NCBI GenBank assembly: GCA_027309085.1
Contig: DAIDDL010000008.1
Span: 1 to 64,000, forward strand
Reading direction: 5' to 3'
DNA from: Sulfobacillus sp.
GTDB taxonomy: Bacteria > Bacillota > Sulfobacillia > Sulfobacillales > Sulfobacillaceae
DNA length: 64,000 nucleotides
Shown here in pieces: positions 7,319-15,636 of this stretch. The notes below the pieces were generated by a model that saw nothing but the letters and a program-made list of their open reading frames with translations, searched no databases and was not told the DNA's origin. The position numbers and the translations under genes are program-made. Within the stretch, counting starts at the first letter, position 1; each line of letters begins with the position of its first letter.

Positions 7319-9313
7319 CTATGAACCCGAACTTATTGTCACAGGAATAATATGTGACGCCAGCCCTTTATAATTGACTATTTGAATGGTCGCCGTGCCT
7401 GGTACCAGTGCTGGCCCAGACAATCCATCGGGAATAACAAGAGAGATGATATTGTTGTGCCACGAAATAATATGAACCTTATAGAAGTTCTGAGGAGCCC
7501 CGTAATTTATTCCGTTTTGACTGATAAGCACGTAGCCTTGTCCTTGGGCGGTGCCGAAATCAGAGCCAGTAACAGTAAGAGGAGAGCCCGGCCGCAGTGT
7601 GCCCGTCTCTATTGATGCATTTAGTTGAGGCGTTGGAACAATGGTGAACGGCTCCGTGTTGGAGACTATCCCGTCATCTGTTGCCAATTCTACAGTGGCT
7701 GAACCATTTTTCAAGCCGGGACCTGAAATGCCGTTGGGAATAGTGAACGTCACGGCTGTAGGATTCCACTCGGTAACGGCAATTCGATAAACATTGCCTG
7801 GCCCGCCATAGTTGACATTATTCTGAGATACTTGAATATAGGCGGGGGTTTTCATCGAGGTGCCGAAATGCAGCCCGTGAAGGACAACAGACTCCCCATC
7901 GTAGACTCTCCCGAGGCTCTCAATAATTGGTGCTTGGTGATAGGCAGTCGCGGAACTCACGGTCTGTGGAGCGGGATTTTGACTGGAAGAGAGCGAGACA
8001 CCTGGACCTGTCAGCGTAGTCGTTGAAAGGGATGCTCCAGCGGCATTGATAGTCTGGCCGTCGACGGTGATGGATTCTGGTGAAGGGCTTTGATTGATAA
8101 GGAATAGCGTATTGCCAGCGTTGCTGCTGACTTGCCCCACCACAAACGTGCCGGTACTCCATGTACGGAGAAGACCTCCATTGCCGATAGCGCTCATGTA
8201 CTGGGATAAGGCTTGCCCGGACGGATACAGTGTATTGGCCGCGAGTTGTGGCGCCAGACCGTCTCCTGAGAGTGCAAACAGGCCAAAGGGCTGGCTAGCG
8301 TCCGTGGCTACGGGCCATTGTGCGGTGGCCCCATGCGCTTGACCGTCGTAGCTCCAAATAAATAACTTATTGGCGCCATAAGATCTCCACAACATGGCGC
8401 TTTCGACCATGGCTGCTCCATAGATGGCACTGGTCGACTGAGATCCCGGTTGTCCATAGGGATTGTACTCTGTCACCCACGTCTGGATATTTTTGGCCAG
8501 CGGAGCCGGAACGTTAGCTGAAATCTCTGCATCAACATAGTTCATGGCGCTGGAAATATAATTGGGAATTTCGGAGAGCAATTCCGAATCCGAGACGGTT
8601 GAAGAAATCGGGTAGTCGTGCACGCTTAGGAAATTTATATAGGGCGCGTCGGTCCGCAACACAGTCTGGTTCCAACTGCGGCTGTATGATCCCGTTCCCA
8701 AAGAAAAGGATACCCCCACTTTCATCGATGGGTCAACGGTGTGTATGGCCTGAGCAATTTGGACAACGCTCTGGGCATAATAGGCAGCTGAATCTGAGGG
8801 ATTCAGGTTAGCCGAAAAATCCCATGGGCCGTACTCTTCGCTGCCAATGACGATGGCCGTAATAGGGAGGTGATGCTGCGTGATGTACTCTGTCAAGTTG
8901 GTAGCATCCTGAGCATCTCCGCCACCAGTAAACGTAGGATTTTCATCATAGTTAAAGATAAATAGGCCGGTGTTTCCGGTGGATTCCAATATCCGTCCCC
9001 AGTCGTTCAGAGATACGGCTCCTTGACCACCGGTGCGGAACGAATTGGTTACCCAACTCCACTGGTTGTCATTGGGGAATTGTTGCATGCCCATCCCGAG
9101 TGTCTCCAGGGTAGGGATAGTGGATGGCAAGTTAAGTTGACTGTCGTATGAAAAGACGTCAATTCCATAATCCCCCTTAGCCACAGTCGTTGTCAGGGAA
9201 GAGGGAGAGCTCAACATAGGTCCAGCTGCTAAAGAAACGGGACTACCCACGGAAAAATAGGATAGCGGGAGAAGCACAGCAACGGCCGCAGCCAATCGTG
9301 TCATCAGTGTCAT
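7319..9313 (-). CDS. Secreted glycoside-hydrolase-like protein with C-terminal IPT/TIG-type domains, under a c-di-GMP riboswitch
   Basis: 664 aa from ATG 9313, chosen because AAAGGAAG lies 8 nt upstream; the track's longer ORF (to 9418) runs into the riboswitch. Signal peptide 'LAAAVAVLLPLSYFSVGSP'. Residues about 40-400 look like a TIM-barrel glycoside hydrolase of the arabinofuranosidase/GH51-like type, with 'VIGSEEYGPWDF' as candidate acid/base region and 'WVTEYNPYG' as candidate nucleophile region. Two similar C-terminal segments ('YIQVSQNNVNYGGPGN', 'YVLISQNGINYGAPQN') resemble IPT/TIG Ig-like repeats. The product is exported and probably processes or binds exopolysaccharide. Expression is predicted to respond to c-di-GMP through the upstream GEMM-I element. 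Confidence 0.75.
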   Translation of the reverse strand: MTLMTRLAAAVAVLLPLSYFSVGSPVSLAAGPMLSSPSSLTTTVAKGDYGIDVFSYDSQLNLPSTIPTLETLGMGMQQFPNDNQWSWVTNSFRTGGQGAVSLNDWGRILESTGNTGLFIFNYDENPTFTGGGDAQDATNLTEYITQHHLPITAIVIGSEEYGPWDFSANLNPSDSAAYYAQSVVQIAQAIHTVDPSMKVGVSFSLGTGSYSRSWNQTVLRTDAPYINFLSVHDYPISSTVSDSELLSEIPNYISSAMNYVDAEISANVPAPLAKNIQTWVTEYNPYGQPGSQSTSAIYGAAMVESAMLWRSYGANKLFIWSYDGQAHGATAQWPVATDASQPFGLFALSGDGLAPQLAANTLYPSGQALSQYMSAIGNGGLLRTWSTGTFVVGQVSSNAGNTLFLINQSPSPESITVDGQTINAAGASLSTTTLTGPGVSLSSSQNPAPQTVSSATAYHQAPIIESLGRVYDGESVVLHGLHFGTSMKTPAYIQVSQNNVNYGGPGNVYRIAVTEWNPTAVTFTIPNGISGPGLKNGSATVELATDDGIVSNTEPFTIVPTPQLNASIETGTLRPGSPLTVTGSDFGTAQGQGYVLISQNGINYGAPQNFYKVHIISWHNNIISLVIPDGLSGPALVPGTATIQIVNYKGLASHIIPVTISSGS

Positions 9314-9327
9314 TGGGTTTCTTCCTT

Positions 9328-9377
9328 TCATGTCCGACGACATGAAACGAGACCGTCCCTGAAGCGGGATGGTCTCA
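9328..9377 (-). promoter_or_regulatory. Expression platform hairpins of the riboswitch
   Basis: Two hairpins lie between aptamer and start codon. The first is GAGACCATCCC / GGGACGGTCTC (9350-9377). The second is TTTCATGTC / GGACATGAAA (9328-9349), whose 3' arm runs directly into the AAAGGAAG ribosome binding site. This suggests translational control by site occlusion. Confidence 0.55.
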
Positions 9378-9394
9378 AACCCAATGTCCCGTTT

Positions 9395-9480
9395 CGGCAA
9401 CTGGCTGGCATTTACCATCGTAGGTAAGAAGCCCCTCTAGTTTTGCGTCCCTGTCTTTCGACTAGGTTTGCCCTTTTCGT
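9395..9480 (-). promoter_or_regulatory. Cyclic di-GMP-I (GEMM-I) riboswitch aptamer
   Basis: On the minus strand the order of conserved GEMM-I elements is present: AAAAGGGCAAACC, a GAAA tetraloop hairpin (TAGTCGAAAGACAG), GGGACGCAAAACTA, a second helix with GGGGC, then ATGGTAA and GCCAGCCAGTTGCCG. The GNRA tetraloop, its receptor and the CGCAAA ligand-pocket strand all match the established class. It sits 80 nt upstream of the glycoside-hydrolase-like gene. The promoter is not clear, though the 9481-9561 stretch is AT-rich. Confidence 0.92.
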
Positions 9481-9561
9481 CCGTTTTCATGTTTCACTTG
9501 GAACACTACTTCCAATAATTTCTAGTCATATATTAGTGCAATGCAAACTGTTTTGCTACAT

Positions 9562-9843
9562 TTAGCAGGGTAATTTAGGAAAAAATTGTTGACGCCATCT
9601 ATCTACCATTTTTTCCCACATATTGCGATGAGCTCCGCCTTCGGCGATGCCGTAAAAACGTTTTAGAGAGCAAACATTACTGAGTTGGTAGCCAGAACTG
9701 CGGTACCTCTGCTTCGGTTCCTTCGACAGCGAAGACTGCCAAGCACTCGAGGGGACCAATCGAGGTACATCGTGCGGCAACAGGAAAGTTTTAACCTTCA
9801 TTTGGCGCCAAATTTTTCCAACCGTTGGCTCACAAGGGTTTCC
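9562..9843 (-). pseudogene. Open frame on the downstream side of the IS1634 insertion (possible 3' part of a disrupted gene)
   Basis: The minus-strand frame is open from the IS end at 9843 to a stop at 9562 ('TVGKIWRQMKVKTFLLPHDVP ...', C-terminus rich in basic and aromatic residues). The other side of the IS also has an open minus-strand frame. They could be halves of one gene cut by the element. No family was recognised, so this is tentative. Confidence 0.3.
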
Positions 9844-11738
9844 GGACAGGGGCTCAAAATTAGTGACTACAACCAGGATTTCATGGCGGTGACAACGGAT
9901 TGCATGGGGCGGTCTTCCAAGACCGCGTCACACTGGAGCGCCGACACATAGGCGCGTTGACTGGGCGTGGGTTCGGTGATCGTGAGGCGGGTTTGGTCCG
10001 TGGATTTCACGCGCAGCCGATTGATCTGGCTGGACGCCAAGGCTTTCAGCACCGTGGAGGGCGATTCCGTATGCTTATGCTGACGGAGCCGGACTTCCAT
10101 GGTGTTGTAGAGGTCATATGCCAGTACACACGCCATTACGTGGGCGCGAATACGTTGGGCCCGCGTCACAAAGAGCGGGCGTAAGGCGAGGGGCGATTGG
10201 ATTTCATGGAAGGCTTCCTCGACGCGATTCTTGCGTCGATACCAGGCAATGATGTCCGACGTGGCTAAGGAGTCTGTCGGCGCATTCGTCTGAAAGCAGG
10301 TGACCCCAAACAGCCGCAGCGCCGCAGAATCGAGGGACCAGGCGATTTGCCAGGATTGAACAGTCGTACGCCCCCGGGGAATAGAGAGGCTCATGAGGTG
10401 ATACTGGACGATGTCGGTGATGTGTTTGTGACGCAGGAGATCCTGCACCGTCCGCTCGAGGGTCTCCCGCTGACGACTCCTTTTCGCTGCGGCCAGTTCG
10501 GTGTTCTTGGTGGCCATCCACGTCTCAATGTCTTGCACCGCCTTCGCTTGCAGGGTGTCTTCGAGATGATAGCGCTGAGCATCGAAAGCCACGACGTACC
10601 GGCGTGCGTCGACAGTCCATTCCCGGTACCAGAGCGTCGCATCCGGATCATAAGGGACCATGTGCCGGTCTTTCACGGTCTCCTGCCAATGATCGGGGTC
10701 CACGGCGGCGGGCCACGCCGTGGCCCAGAACGGCAAGCTCGCCAGGGCATCGCGGTCGACGGCGGAAAGGTAGACATGCTGTGCCGCGTCAATCGCCGCC
10801 AATTTGGCGGGCGGATACCATTCCCCGGTCAAAAACCAAAACACAGGCCCCGAGAGAGCCGCTGCTCCAAATCCTTGACGACCGTCTGCACGGTCGTGAC
10901 ATCCGGGGTATTTCCCGGCCACACCTGCCAGTAAATGGGGGACCCCGTGGCCGTGATCAGCAACCCGATCACGATCTGCGTGCGGTCCGGGCGATGATCC
11001 CGGGAGTATCCGGCCTTGGCTAACGGACTGGTCGTCCCCTCCACATAGGTCGAAGTGAGATCGTAGAAAAAGGTGGGAGCTGGGGCGTCACCCGACGGGG
11101 GCAGATGATGGGCGACCAAGGCTTGTTGCACGGCGGCTTCACGGGTCGCCATCCGGTCCAACACCCGGTACACCGCATAAGGATCCAGAGCGTCCGGGCT
11201 GATCGCATAATAGGCGGGCAACACGGTGGAGGCGGCCCACGAGTGGAGATGGATTTTCGCTTGCGGGTCCAGGAGGCGGTTCAGGACAAGAGCTTCCACC
11301 CAAAAAGCGTCGGGCCCCCAGAACGACCTCCACCCGCTTTCCTACCAGAGCGTATGCCCGACCGCCACATCCAAGTAGGCCGCATGTTGTGTGACCGCAA
11401 TGTCCGTAAACGGCACACTGACCCACTCCGTATCGTGGGTGACGGCGAGGACGGCACGAATTTGTTGGATTTGCTCCGCCGTCAAGTCTCCCAGCGACAA
11501 CAGCACGCGATGTTTCACTCGTCCGCCTTCCCGAAAGGACTCCACGAGTTTGTAATGCGTATAAGTTTTCCCGCGAATCGTGGTGGAAGTTTGGGTTAAG
11601 AACATCTGGTGTCTCTCGTGGCAATCCCGCCGCGGGCCCGCGGCGACCCCGCTCTCTGGTCCCCCATGCGTAGCACCCTGGTGGCCCCCCTCTGTTGACC
11701 ATTTAAGGGAAGCGTAGCGCAAAAGACGCTCCCTGTCC
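9844..11738 (-). mobile_element. IS1634-family insertion sequence, inactive
   Basis: About 1.9 kb, bounded by imperfect inverted repeats: GGACAGGGGCTC at the left and CGCTCCCTGTCC at the right (reverse complement GGACAGGGAGCG). It carries one minus-strand transposase split by at least two frame disruptions. No target-site duplication could be read. Confidence 0.72.
9867..11605 (-). pseudogene. Frameshifted IS1634-family transposase
   Basis: Three consecutive minus-strand frames rebuild one transposase. The N-terminus starts at 11605 ('TTIRGKTYTHYKLVESFR') and stops at 11342. The middle (11299-10829) holds 'FFYDLTSTYVEGTTSPLAK', the first catalytic Asp region of the DDE fold, plus 'RDHRPDRTQIVIGL'. 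The C-terminal frame (10922-9867) has 'WYRRKNRVEEAFHEIQSPL', the Y-(2)-R-(3)-E-type signature of IS4-superfamily enzymes. Breaks occur around 11300-11345 and 10830-10920. Programmed frameshifting is not known for this family, so the copy is most likely dead. Confidence 0.82.
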
Positions 11739-12057
11739 AGCATTTTTTCACCAGAGTAGACAGACCGGGGCAAAATCTTGTATTGTAAATCACATACGTG
11801 AGGGTCTTCGCTGTCACTCTTTCCGAAAGCCAGCCATTAGTATGCACAGTTACGCTGTTTTTCCGCATGGCACCGCCATTTCGGCGGACATCATTAGTGA
11901 CTACGTTTCCGCGACCGAGACCGGAAACCCGCATGGTTGAGCCATTTGGTAAAAAAAGGTGCCAAACATAGGTTTTAAGCTCGGAACAAAAGACAATCAT
12001 GGGCGTCTCCGGTGATTTCGTCGTGTATCGGTTGTCGTTGTTGACGCTGACCAGCAC
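11739..12057 (-). pseudogene. Open frame on the upstream side of the IS1634 insertion (possible 5' part of a disrupted gene)
   Basis: About 106 codons before the IS end ('LKTYVWHLFLPNGSTMRVSG', 'VVTNDVRRNGGAMRK'). No recognised family and no strong ribosome binding site. The frame reads into the element at its right inverted repeat and could continue in the open frame found at 9843-9562. Low confidence. Confidence 0.28.
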
Positions 12058-12213
12058 TTCACCACGTGTCGGCTTCGGGGCCCTTTTCTAGACATACATG
12101 CGGTTATTGTGGCCTAACGACGGTTTGAGCCTTATATCATGGCGGAGCAAATAAAAACTAACAAAGCCTTGTCACTGAAGCGTCCCAAACGAACCCTGCA
12201 AAAACACATACAT

Positions 12214-12219
12214 TGAGAC
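12214..12219 (+). promoter_or_regulatory. Single TGAGAC half-site upstream of the c-di-GMP glycosyltransferase operon
   Basis: ATTGAGACGTTC, 113 nt before the operon start, at a distance and orientation comparable to the tandem repeats elsewhere. The position 12 nt upstream (AAACAC) matches only weakly, so this is a possible half-site only. Confidence 0.25.
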
Positions 12220-12331
12220 GTTCCCCGATACGGCATCTTTTCTCGTTCTTCTTTACAATGATTTTACAGACACGGACAGTTTGTGCCAAATAAAAAAGCC
12301 TGCGCAAACCACGGGAAAAACGAGGTGACCT

Positions 12332-12556
12332 ATGAAAGCATTACGACGCGGCACAGTGATGGCCGGTGGGGTGGCAGTATTTTTGATCGCTATGCTCGTC
12401 ATGTTTTGGACCATTGACATTCTGCCCTTGGTGCTCTTTGGAGGAGTTATCGTCGTCTATGCATTCTTGTCTTCACGCCAAATGAGCCAGCGTAAAACAC
12501 GCGCCACTGGTATGGAACCTCACAGCAAGAAAAACGGAAAGGACGTTGTCTCATGA
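12332..12556 (+). CDS. Small two-helix membrane protein, translationally coupled to the glycosyltransferase
   Basis: 74 aa; GAGGTGA lies 5 nt before the ATG. Two hydrophobic segments ('GGVAVFLIAMLVMFWTI', 'LPLVLFGGVIVVYAFL') are followed by a basic tail. Its stop overlaps the next start (ATGA), so it is co-translated with the MshEN-glycosyltransferase. It could be a subunit or stabiliser of a synthase complex, as small membrane proteins accompany other c-di-GMP-dependent synthases, but that role is inferred from position only. Confidence 0.65.
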   Translation: MKALRRGTVMAGGVAVFLIAMLVMFWTIDILPLVLFGGVIVVYAFLSSRQMSQRKTRATGMEPHSKKNGKDVVS

Positions 12557-14796
12557 GCCTTGAACGGGTCTACTCGGAGGACATGGACAGCAGGATTGAT
12601 GCACCAGCCATCGAAGACGTTGATCTGTTTCCTGTCACTGGACCCGGGGGCCACGTCACCGACCCTGTCGACCCTAGTGCCGCATTCATTCTTGATTCCA
12701 CTGTAGCTCAGCAGGCTGGTGTCATTCCCTTCCGTTTTGAAAACGGCCATGTCTGTGTGGCGGCGGTCTTTCCCCTAAGTAAAGCGGCACAAGACGCTAT
12801 TAAGCGAATTGCCGCTCCAGTGAAAATTTATCGTTCCAGCGCTAGCGCCATTACGCACAGTCACCTGCGGGTCATGGGGGCTAAAGGGCATATGCGGGCC
12901 GCGACGCCATTCGGCGAGGTGGCCAAGAGTCTTGGCTTGACGACCGACGCGGACATTGATGACGCTTTAACTGAACAGGCGAAGAAGGGAGGGCGGCTTG
13001 GGCAGATTTTGGTCAATCACCAGGTGCTGACTTACTGGGATGTAGCAAGCGTGCTGTCGGCACAAACGGCGCTTCCCCTCGTTAATTTGCTCGCCCAGGA
13101 TGTTGCTCACATCGCGTTCACACCCAATACAGCGAAAGTATGGGAAGCATTTTCGGAAGATTTCTGGCGTCGCCACCGGATGGCGCCCATAGGGTGGGAA
13201 AGCCACGCAATTATTTTGGCGGTTGAGAATCCTACGCAGTGGCAAGGGATCGCTGAAGTCGCGCGTCAGTTGCAAAGTCCGGTGAACACTATGATTTCTG
13301 GTAAAAGGGACATTGAAGCAGTTCTCGACGAACGATATCGGCAAGAAGACATGACAACGAGCCGAGATAGCCTGCTCATCTTTCGCCCAGAGGACTCCGC
13401 CAAACAGACGGTCACACGCCGTCAGGGGATTGCCGCCGCAAGTATAGTGGTGATGGTGGCAGGGGCAATGATATGGAAACTGGACCTGACATTCGCTGTG
13501 CTCAGCAGTCTTCTCATTATTATGTACTCTGTGACCATTGGGTACCGATTGTGGATGATTCGTCAAGGCACGGACATTCCTGCTGAATCGCTCAGCACCT
13601 CAGATGAATTGGCTTCTCTGGACGACCGGGATTTGCCGGTGTACACGATTTTAGTTCCGGCTCGCGAAGAAGCGGCGGTTTTGCCAGCACTGACCAAGGC
13701 GCTTGATGAACTGGACTATCCCAAAGACCGCTTGGACGTCAAACTGTTGCTGGAAGAAGATGATGATGAGACCATTCATGCTGCACGCTCAGCGAACTTG
13801 CCTAGTTTCATTGACATCGTCATCGTGCCAGCGGATAATCCCCGGACAAAACCTAAGGCTTGCAACTACGGTTTGCTACGGGCGCGGGGAGAATATGTGA
13901 CCATTTTTGATGCTGAGGATATACCTGAACCGCTGCAACTCAAGAAAGCTATTCTGGCGTTTCGCAAACATGATGATAAACTGGCGTGTGTTCAAGCGAA
14001 ACTATCCTACTTCAACGCAAACCAAAATCTTTTGACCCGCTGGTTTACGGCCGAATATGCGTCCTGGTTTGATTTGTTTTTGCCATCGTTGTACGCAGCC
14101 AAGTTGCCCATCCCCTTGGGGGGCACGTCGAATCACTTTCGCACAGACCGATTACGCGAACTAGGTGGATGGGATCCTTATAATGTCACGGAAGATGCGG
14201 ACCTCGGCATACGTCTGTACAAGGCGGGTTATTATGCCTCGGTCATTGATTCCAATACCTATGAAGAAGCGAATTCAGAGTTTGTCAACTGGGTTCGCCA
14301 GCGTTCACGCTGGATTAAAGGATATATTCAGACATGGTTGGTGCATATGCGCCACCCTCTGAAGCTCTACCAGTCCATGGGGCCCCGCGGATTCTGGGGG
14401 TTTCAGATGTCGATTTTAGGGACTCCTCTCATGTTTCTTCTGAACCCTTTATACTGGTTTTTAACGAGTTTGTGGTTTATGACGAACTGGCATATAATTC
14501 CCTCTCTATTTCCACCGGGCATCTATTACTTGGGAATGATCAATTTGCTTGGAGGAAACTTTATTTTTACCTATATCAATGCACTAGGCGCGGCCAAACG
14601 TGGTAACTGGGAGCTGGTACCTTACACACTGCTGACGCCTATCTACTGGAGCATGATGTCTTTAGCCTCTTGGAAAGCCTTGCTGCAATTGATTACCAGA
14701 CCGTCGCATTGGGAAAAGACGATTCACGGGTTAAGTGCTCCTCATCAACTCCAGACAATTGCGAACGCGGCGCCATTACAGGAATCGACAATGTAA
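12553..14796 (+). CDS. Membrane family 2 glycosyltransferase with N-terminal MshEN-type c-di-GMP-binding domain
   Basis: 747 aa. Residues about 50-230 resemble the N-terminal domain of type II secretion ATPases. They include 'GGRLGQILVNHQVLTYWDV ... LSAQ' at about 146-170, close to the RLGxxLVxxGxxxxxxLxxxLxxQ half-motif of MshEN domains, which bind c-di-GMP. Two transmembrane helices (about 290-335) precede a processive GT2 domain: 'VPAREEAAVLPAL' about 367, 'DAED' about 453 (DxD), 'TED' about 546, and 'QRSRWIKG' about 582 (the Q/RxxRW motif of cellulose- and hyaluronan-type synthases). Several C-terminal helices could form a secretion channel. The likely job is c-di-GMP-activated synthesis and export of a polysaccharide. 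NfrB-type proteins also combine GT2 and MshEN, but in another order. Confidence 0.82.
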   Translation: MSLERVYSEDMDSRIDAPAIEDVDLFPVTGPGGHVTDPVDPSAAFILDSTVAQQAGVIPFRFENGHVCVAAVFPLSKAAQDAIKRIAAPVKIYRSSASAITHSHLRVMGAKGHMRAATPFGEVAKSLGLTTDADIDDALTEQAKKGGRLGQILVNHQVLTYWDVASVLSAQTALPLVNLLAQDVAHIAFTPNTAKVWEAFSEDFWRRHRMAPIGWESHAIILAVENPTQWQGIAEVARQLQSPVNTMISGKRDIEAVLDERYRQEDMTTSRDSLLIFRPEDSAKQTVTRRQGIAAASIVVMVAGAMIWKLDLTFAVLSSLLIIMYSVTIGYRLWMIRQGTDIPAESLSTSDELASLDDRDLPVYTILVPAREEAAVLPALTKALDELDYPKDRLDVKLLLEEDDDETIHAARSANLPSFIDIVIVPADNPRTKPKACNYGLLRARGEYVTIFDAEDIPEPLQLKKAILAFRKHDDKLACVQAKLSYFNANQNLLTRWFTAEYASWFDLFLPSLYAAKLPIPLGGTSNHFRTDRLRELGGWDPYNVTEDADLGIRLYKAGYYASVIDSNTYEEANSEFVNWVRQRSRWIKGYIQTWLVHMRHPLKLYQSMGPRGFWGFQMSILGTPLMFLLNPLYWFLTSLWFMTNWHIIPSLFPPGIYYLGMINLLGGNFIFTYINALGAAKRGNWELVPYTLLTPIYWSMMSLASWKALLQLITRPSHWEKTIHGLSAPHQLQTIANAAPLQESTM

Positions 14797-14899
14797 TGTG
14801 GTGTCCAAGAGTAGGCCCCCCTTTTGTTCTGCCATTCATAGTCTCTTTAAGGGCAGCGAAAAGCATACCAAATCCGGCAGAAGATTCGCGAGGACTATA

Positions 14900-14931
14900 G
14901 AAAACCCTCTTGGTGTCCCAAGGGGGTTTTC
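14900..14931. terminator. Bidirectional terminator
   Basis: GAAAACCCTCTTGG / CCAAGGGGGTTTTC, 14-bp stem with one G-U pair and loop TGTC. T-rich 3' sides on both strands. It ends the glycosyltransferase operon and would also end a transcript of the decayed LPEVP gene on the other strand. Confidence 0.85.
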
Positions 14932-14967
14932 GTAATTGGGGACCGACGTTACCCTACCCTGCCCGAG

Positions 14968-15421
14968 TCATGGGGCAATTGCCGGGATTTCCTGGTAAAC
15001 TGCGAAGGCAGCCAGCACAAGCAACGACAGTTCTGCAGCGTCGGGCACCTCCGGATGCTGTTCGCAACACTTCCACGTGGTCCCCTCTATCTTGGCGGAG
15101 TATGCAGGCGGTCACCAAACGGCCTTCACCCCATCCAAGTCATTCAGTGGTACGAGGCCACGGGAGAGGTCGCCGCTATCGGAGTAAGCTTAGTCTAGCC
15201 CTATTATTACTCGGCATGAAATTGGGCCGTTTTACTCAAAATACCTCTGAGTATTTCCCATCATCAACACCGCTCTGTGCACTAGAAGATTGCAATGCCA
15301 GCACAGTGGTAAAAAGTAAGAGCAAACCACTTTCCCGTATGACCTTCGTTCTGCCAATGGGAGACGGTCTTTGAAAAGCCAGACGTTTTGGCAAAGCGGG
15401 AGTTTTCGCATCCTGAACCAT
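14968..15421 (-). pseudogene. Decayed LPEVP-tail secreted protein gene
   Basis: A minus-strand frame from 15421 encodes a signal-peptide-like N-terminus ('RESGLLLLFTTVLALQSSS') and stops at 15236. About 200 nt further, another frame ends with 'EQHPEVPDAAELSLLVLAAFAV' before a stop at 14968, closely resembling the LPEVPxAAGxPLV tails of the intact proteins at 20135 and 25380. A stop codon and frame changes lie between. A neighbouring frame continues with a basic 'TRKSRQ' tail, as if a frameshift cut off the usual C-terminus. The total span (about 150 codons) equals the 150-aa intact protein. The best reading is a broken third exosortase substrate. Confidence 0.55.
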
Positions 15422-15454
15422 ATCATTACAAGCCCCCCACCATATGTTACCAGT

Positions 15455-15476
15455 CTAGCAGACTCACGGCGTAAAA
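15455..15476. repeat. 22-bp dispersed repeat, copy 1
   Basis: CTAGCAGACTCACGGCGTAAAA; matches 25333-25354 in 20 of 22 positions. It lies just upstream of the decayed LPEVP gene in a gene-free stretch (15422-15636) that also holds a GGACCG / CGGTCC hairpin at 15480-15498. Function unknown. Confidence 0.5.
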
Positions 15477-15636
15477 GGTGGACCGAACTAAGCGGTCCGG
15501 GGGAGGGAAAGGGCCTCCTAAGCAAGCCCTATAAAGGCCGACCTAGAGAAATGCCTGCGACAGCTGAGGTGGATACGGAATAAGGAGATAGTACACTTCT
15601 AATAAGTCCTCCTATGCCGTCAGCCAAGCCGTTGCA

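Noticed and set aside
9859-11904. 12-bp ATTAGTGACTAC at 9859-9870 and 11893-11904 as IS target duplication
   Set aside because: The first copy lies inside the transposase gene end, within the inverted repeats, so it cannot be a target-site duplication; probably coincidence.
14910-15374. 154-aa plus-strand ORF
   Set aside because: No ribosome site or recognisable domain; the opposite strand carries the decayed LPEVP gene with a meaningful signal peptide and tail.
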